Positions 63,351 to 64,000 of a stretch of 64,000 nt of DNA are shown in pieces; the stretch's first letter is position 1, and every line of letters starts with the position of its first letter. The notes under the pieces were generated by a model. That model saw nothing but the letters and a program-made list of their open reading frames with translations, was not told the origin of the DNA and ran no database searches. Made by a program: the position numbers and the translations under genes. Source of the DNA: Rapana venosa (Eukaryota > Mollusca > Gastropoda > Neogastropoda > Muricidae); contig CM054153.1 of NCBI GenBank assembly GCA_028751875.1, forward strand, positions 34,991,226 through 35,055,225, written 5' to 3'.

Positions 63351-63655
63351 AGAAGAAGCAAAGGAAAAAAAAACTTTTTTTAAAGAAAAAGAGAGAAGAA
63401 GAAAAAAAAACAACAACATACAAACAAACAAACAACCCCAGACGAGCAAAAGACAAAAACATACAAAAGACAACAACAACAACAAAAAAAGCAGACAAAA
63501 ACACCTTCCAAATAAACAAACAAAAAGCAAGAAAAACAACAACAAAAAAACAAATGAAAAAAAAAACAACCATAAGACCCCCAAAAAACAAACAAACAAA
63601 CAAACAAAAACAATTAAAAAAAAAAAAAAATAAAAAAAAAGCACCTTCCCCCCTT
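63351..63655. other. A-rich low-complexity DNA
   Basis: AAAACAACAAC and (CAAA)n-like sequence; no gene. Confidence 0.8.
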
Positions 63656-63762
63656 CACACTCACACACACACAAACACACCACACACACAAACACAACAC
63701 ACACACACACACCACACACACACACACACACAACACACACACACACACACACACACACACGT
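63656..63762. repeat. (CA)n microsatellite
   Basis: Long CA run. Confidence 0.97.
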
Positions 63763-63851
63763 ACATACACCAAAACAAAAAACAAACAAGCGAAAAACTC
63801 AAAAAACAAATTACCCAAAAAAGAAGAAAGTAACAACCACAGCAATAACAA

Positions 63852-63922
63852 CAAGAGAGAGAGAGAGAGAGAGAAGGGGAGAGAGAGAGAGAGAGAGAGA
63901 GAGAAGGAAAAGAGAGAGAGTG
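63852..63922. repeat. (GA)n microsatellite
   Basis: GAGAGA with GAAGGGG interruption. Confidence 0.97.
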
Positions 63923-64000
63923 GGGGAAATAAGCCAAACTTATAGATAAAAAAATTGAACAAACCCTTATATTGTAGAATAGTACACATAGTTGTTACAC

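Overview
The window is eukaryotic nuclear DNA from an invertebrate, most likely a marine mollusc. Support: short exons (62-335 nt) with GT/AG borders in long introns; very frequent (CT)n, (GT)n, (TA)n and GATA tracts; several decayed APE-type non-LTR retrotransposons (LINEs); and an arylsulfatase-B-like gene, a family that is often multicopy in such animals. The species was not identified. No prokaryotic operon, CRISPR array, tRNA or rRNA was seen.

Left arm (1-13515, plus strand): the 3' eleven exons of an arylsulfatase-B-like gene. They join in phase into an uninterrupted 459-codon frame carrying GKWHLG, SDNGG and HISDW. The first three exons lie upstream of base 1. A 22-bp minisatellite (about 4164-4957) sits in one intron and a 3.2-kb LINE (7551-10737) with a target-site duplication in another.

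Centre (14.4-30.6 kb): an island of nested LINE remains on the plus strand. One CR1/jockey-like element appears split at 15.99 and 24.68 kb. Between its halves lie an ORF1 with an SGNH-esterase-like domain (16.7-18.9 kb) and another EN-RT ORF2 (20.6-23.1 kb). From 25.6 to 30.6 kb nothing convincing was recognised.

Right arm (30.7-58.1 kb, minus strand): a second copy of the same sulfatase gene, tail-to-tail with the first, recognisable from a candidate signal-peptide exon (58.1 kb) to the last exon (30.7 kb). Its exons E8-E11 are intact and close to the left copy. The others carry many short indels, exon E7 was not found, and the 5' third appears twice in direct order (42.8-50.75 kb and 50.78-56.7 kb). 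Much of 24.7-56.7 kb shows inflated homopolymers or scattered small insertions typical of an unpolished assembly, so the breaks in this copy cannot be trusted as biology. Different LINEs sit in the two arms, and one insertion has its empty site in the other arm.

Right flank (58.2-64 kb): CT tract, 2.4 kb of unusual A/C-rich sequence, a possible TATA promoter and 5' exon for the minus-strand gene near 61.0 kb, then low-complexity DNA and a repeated non-coding unit.
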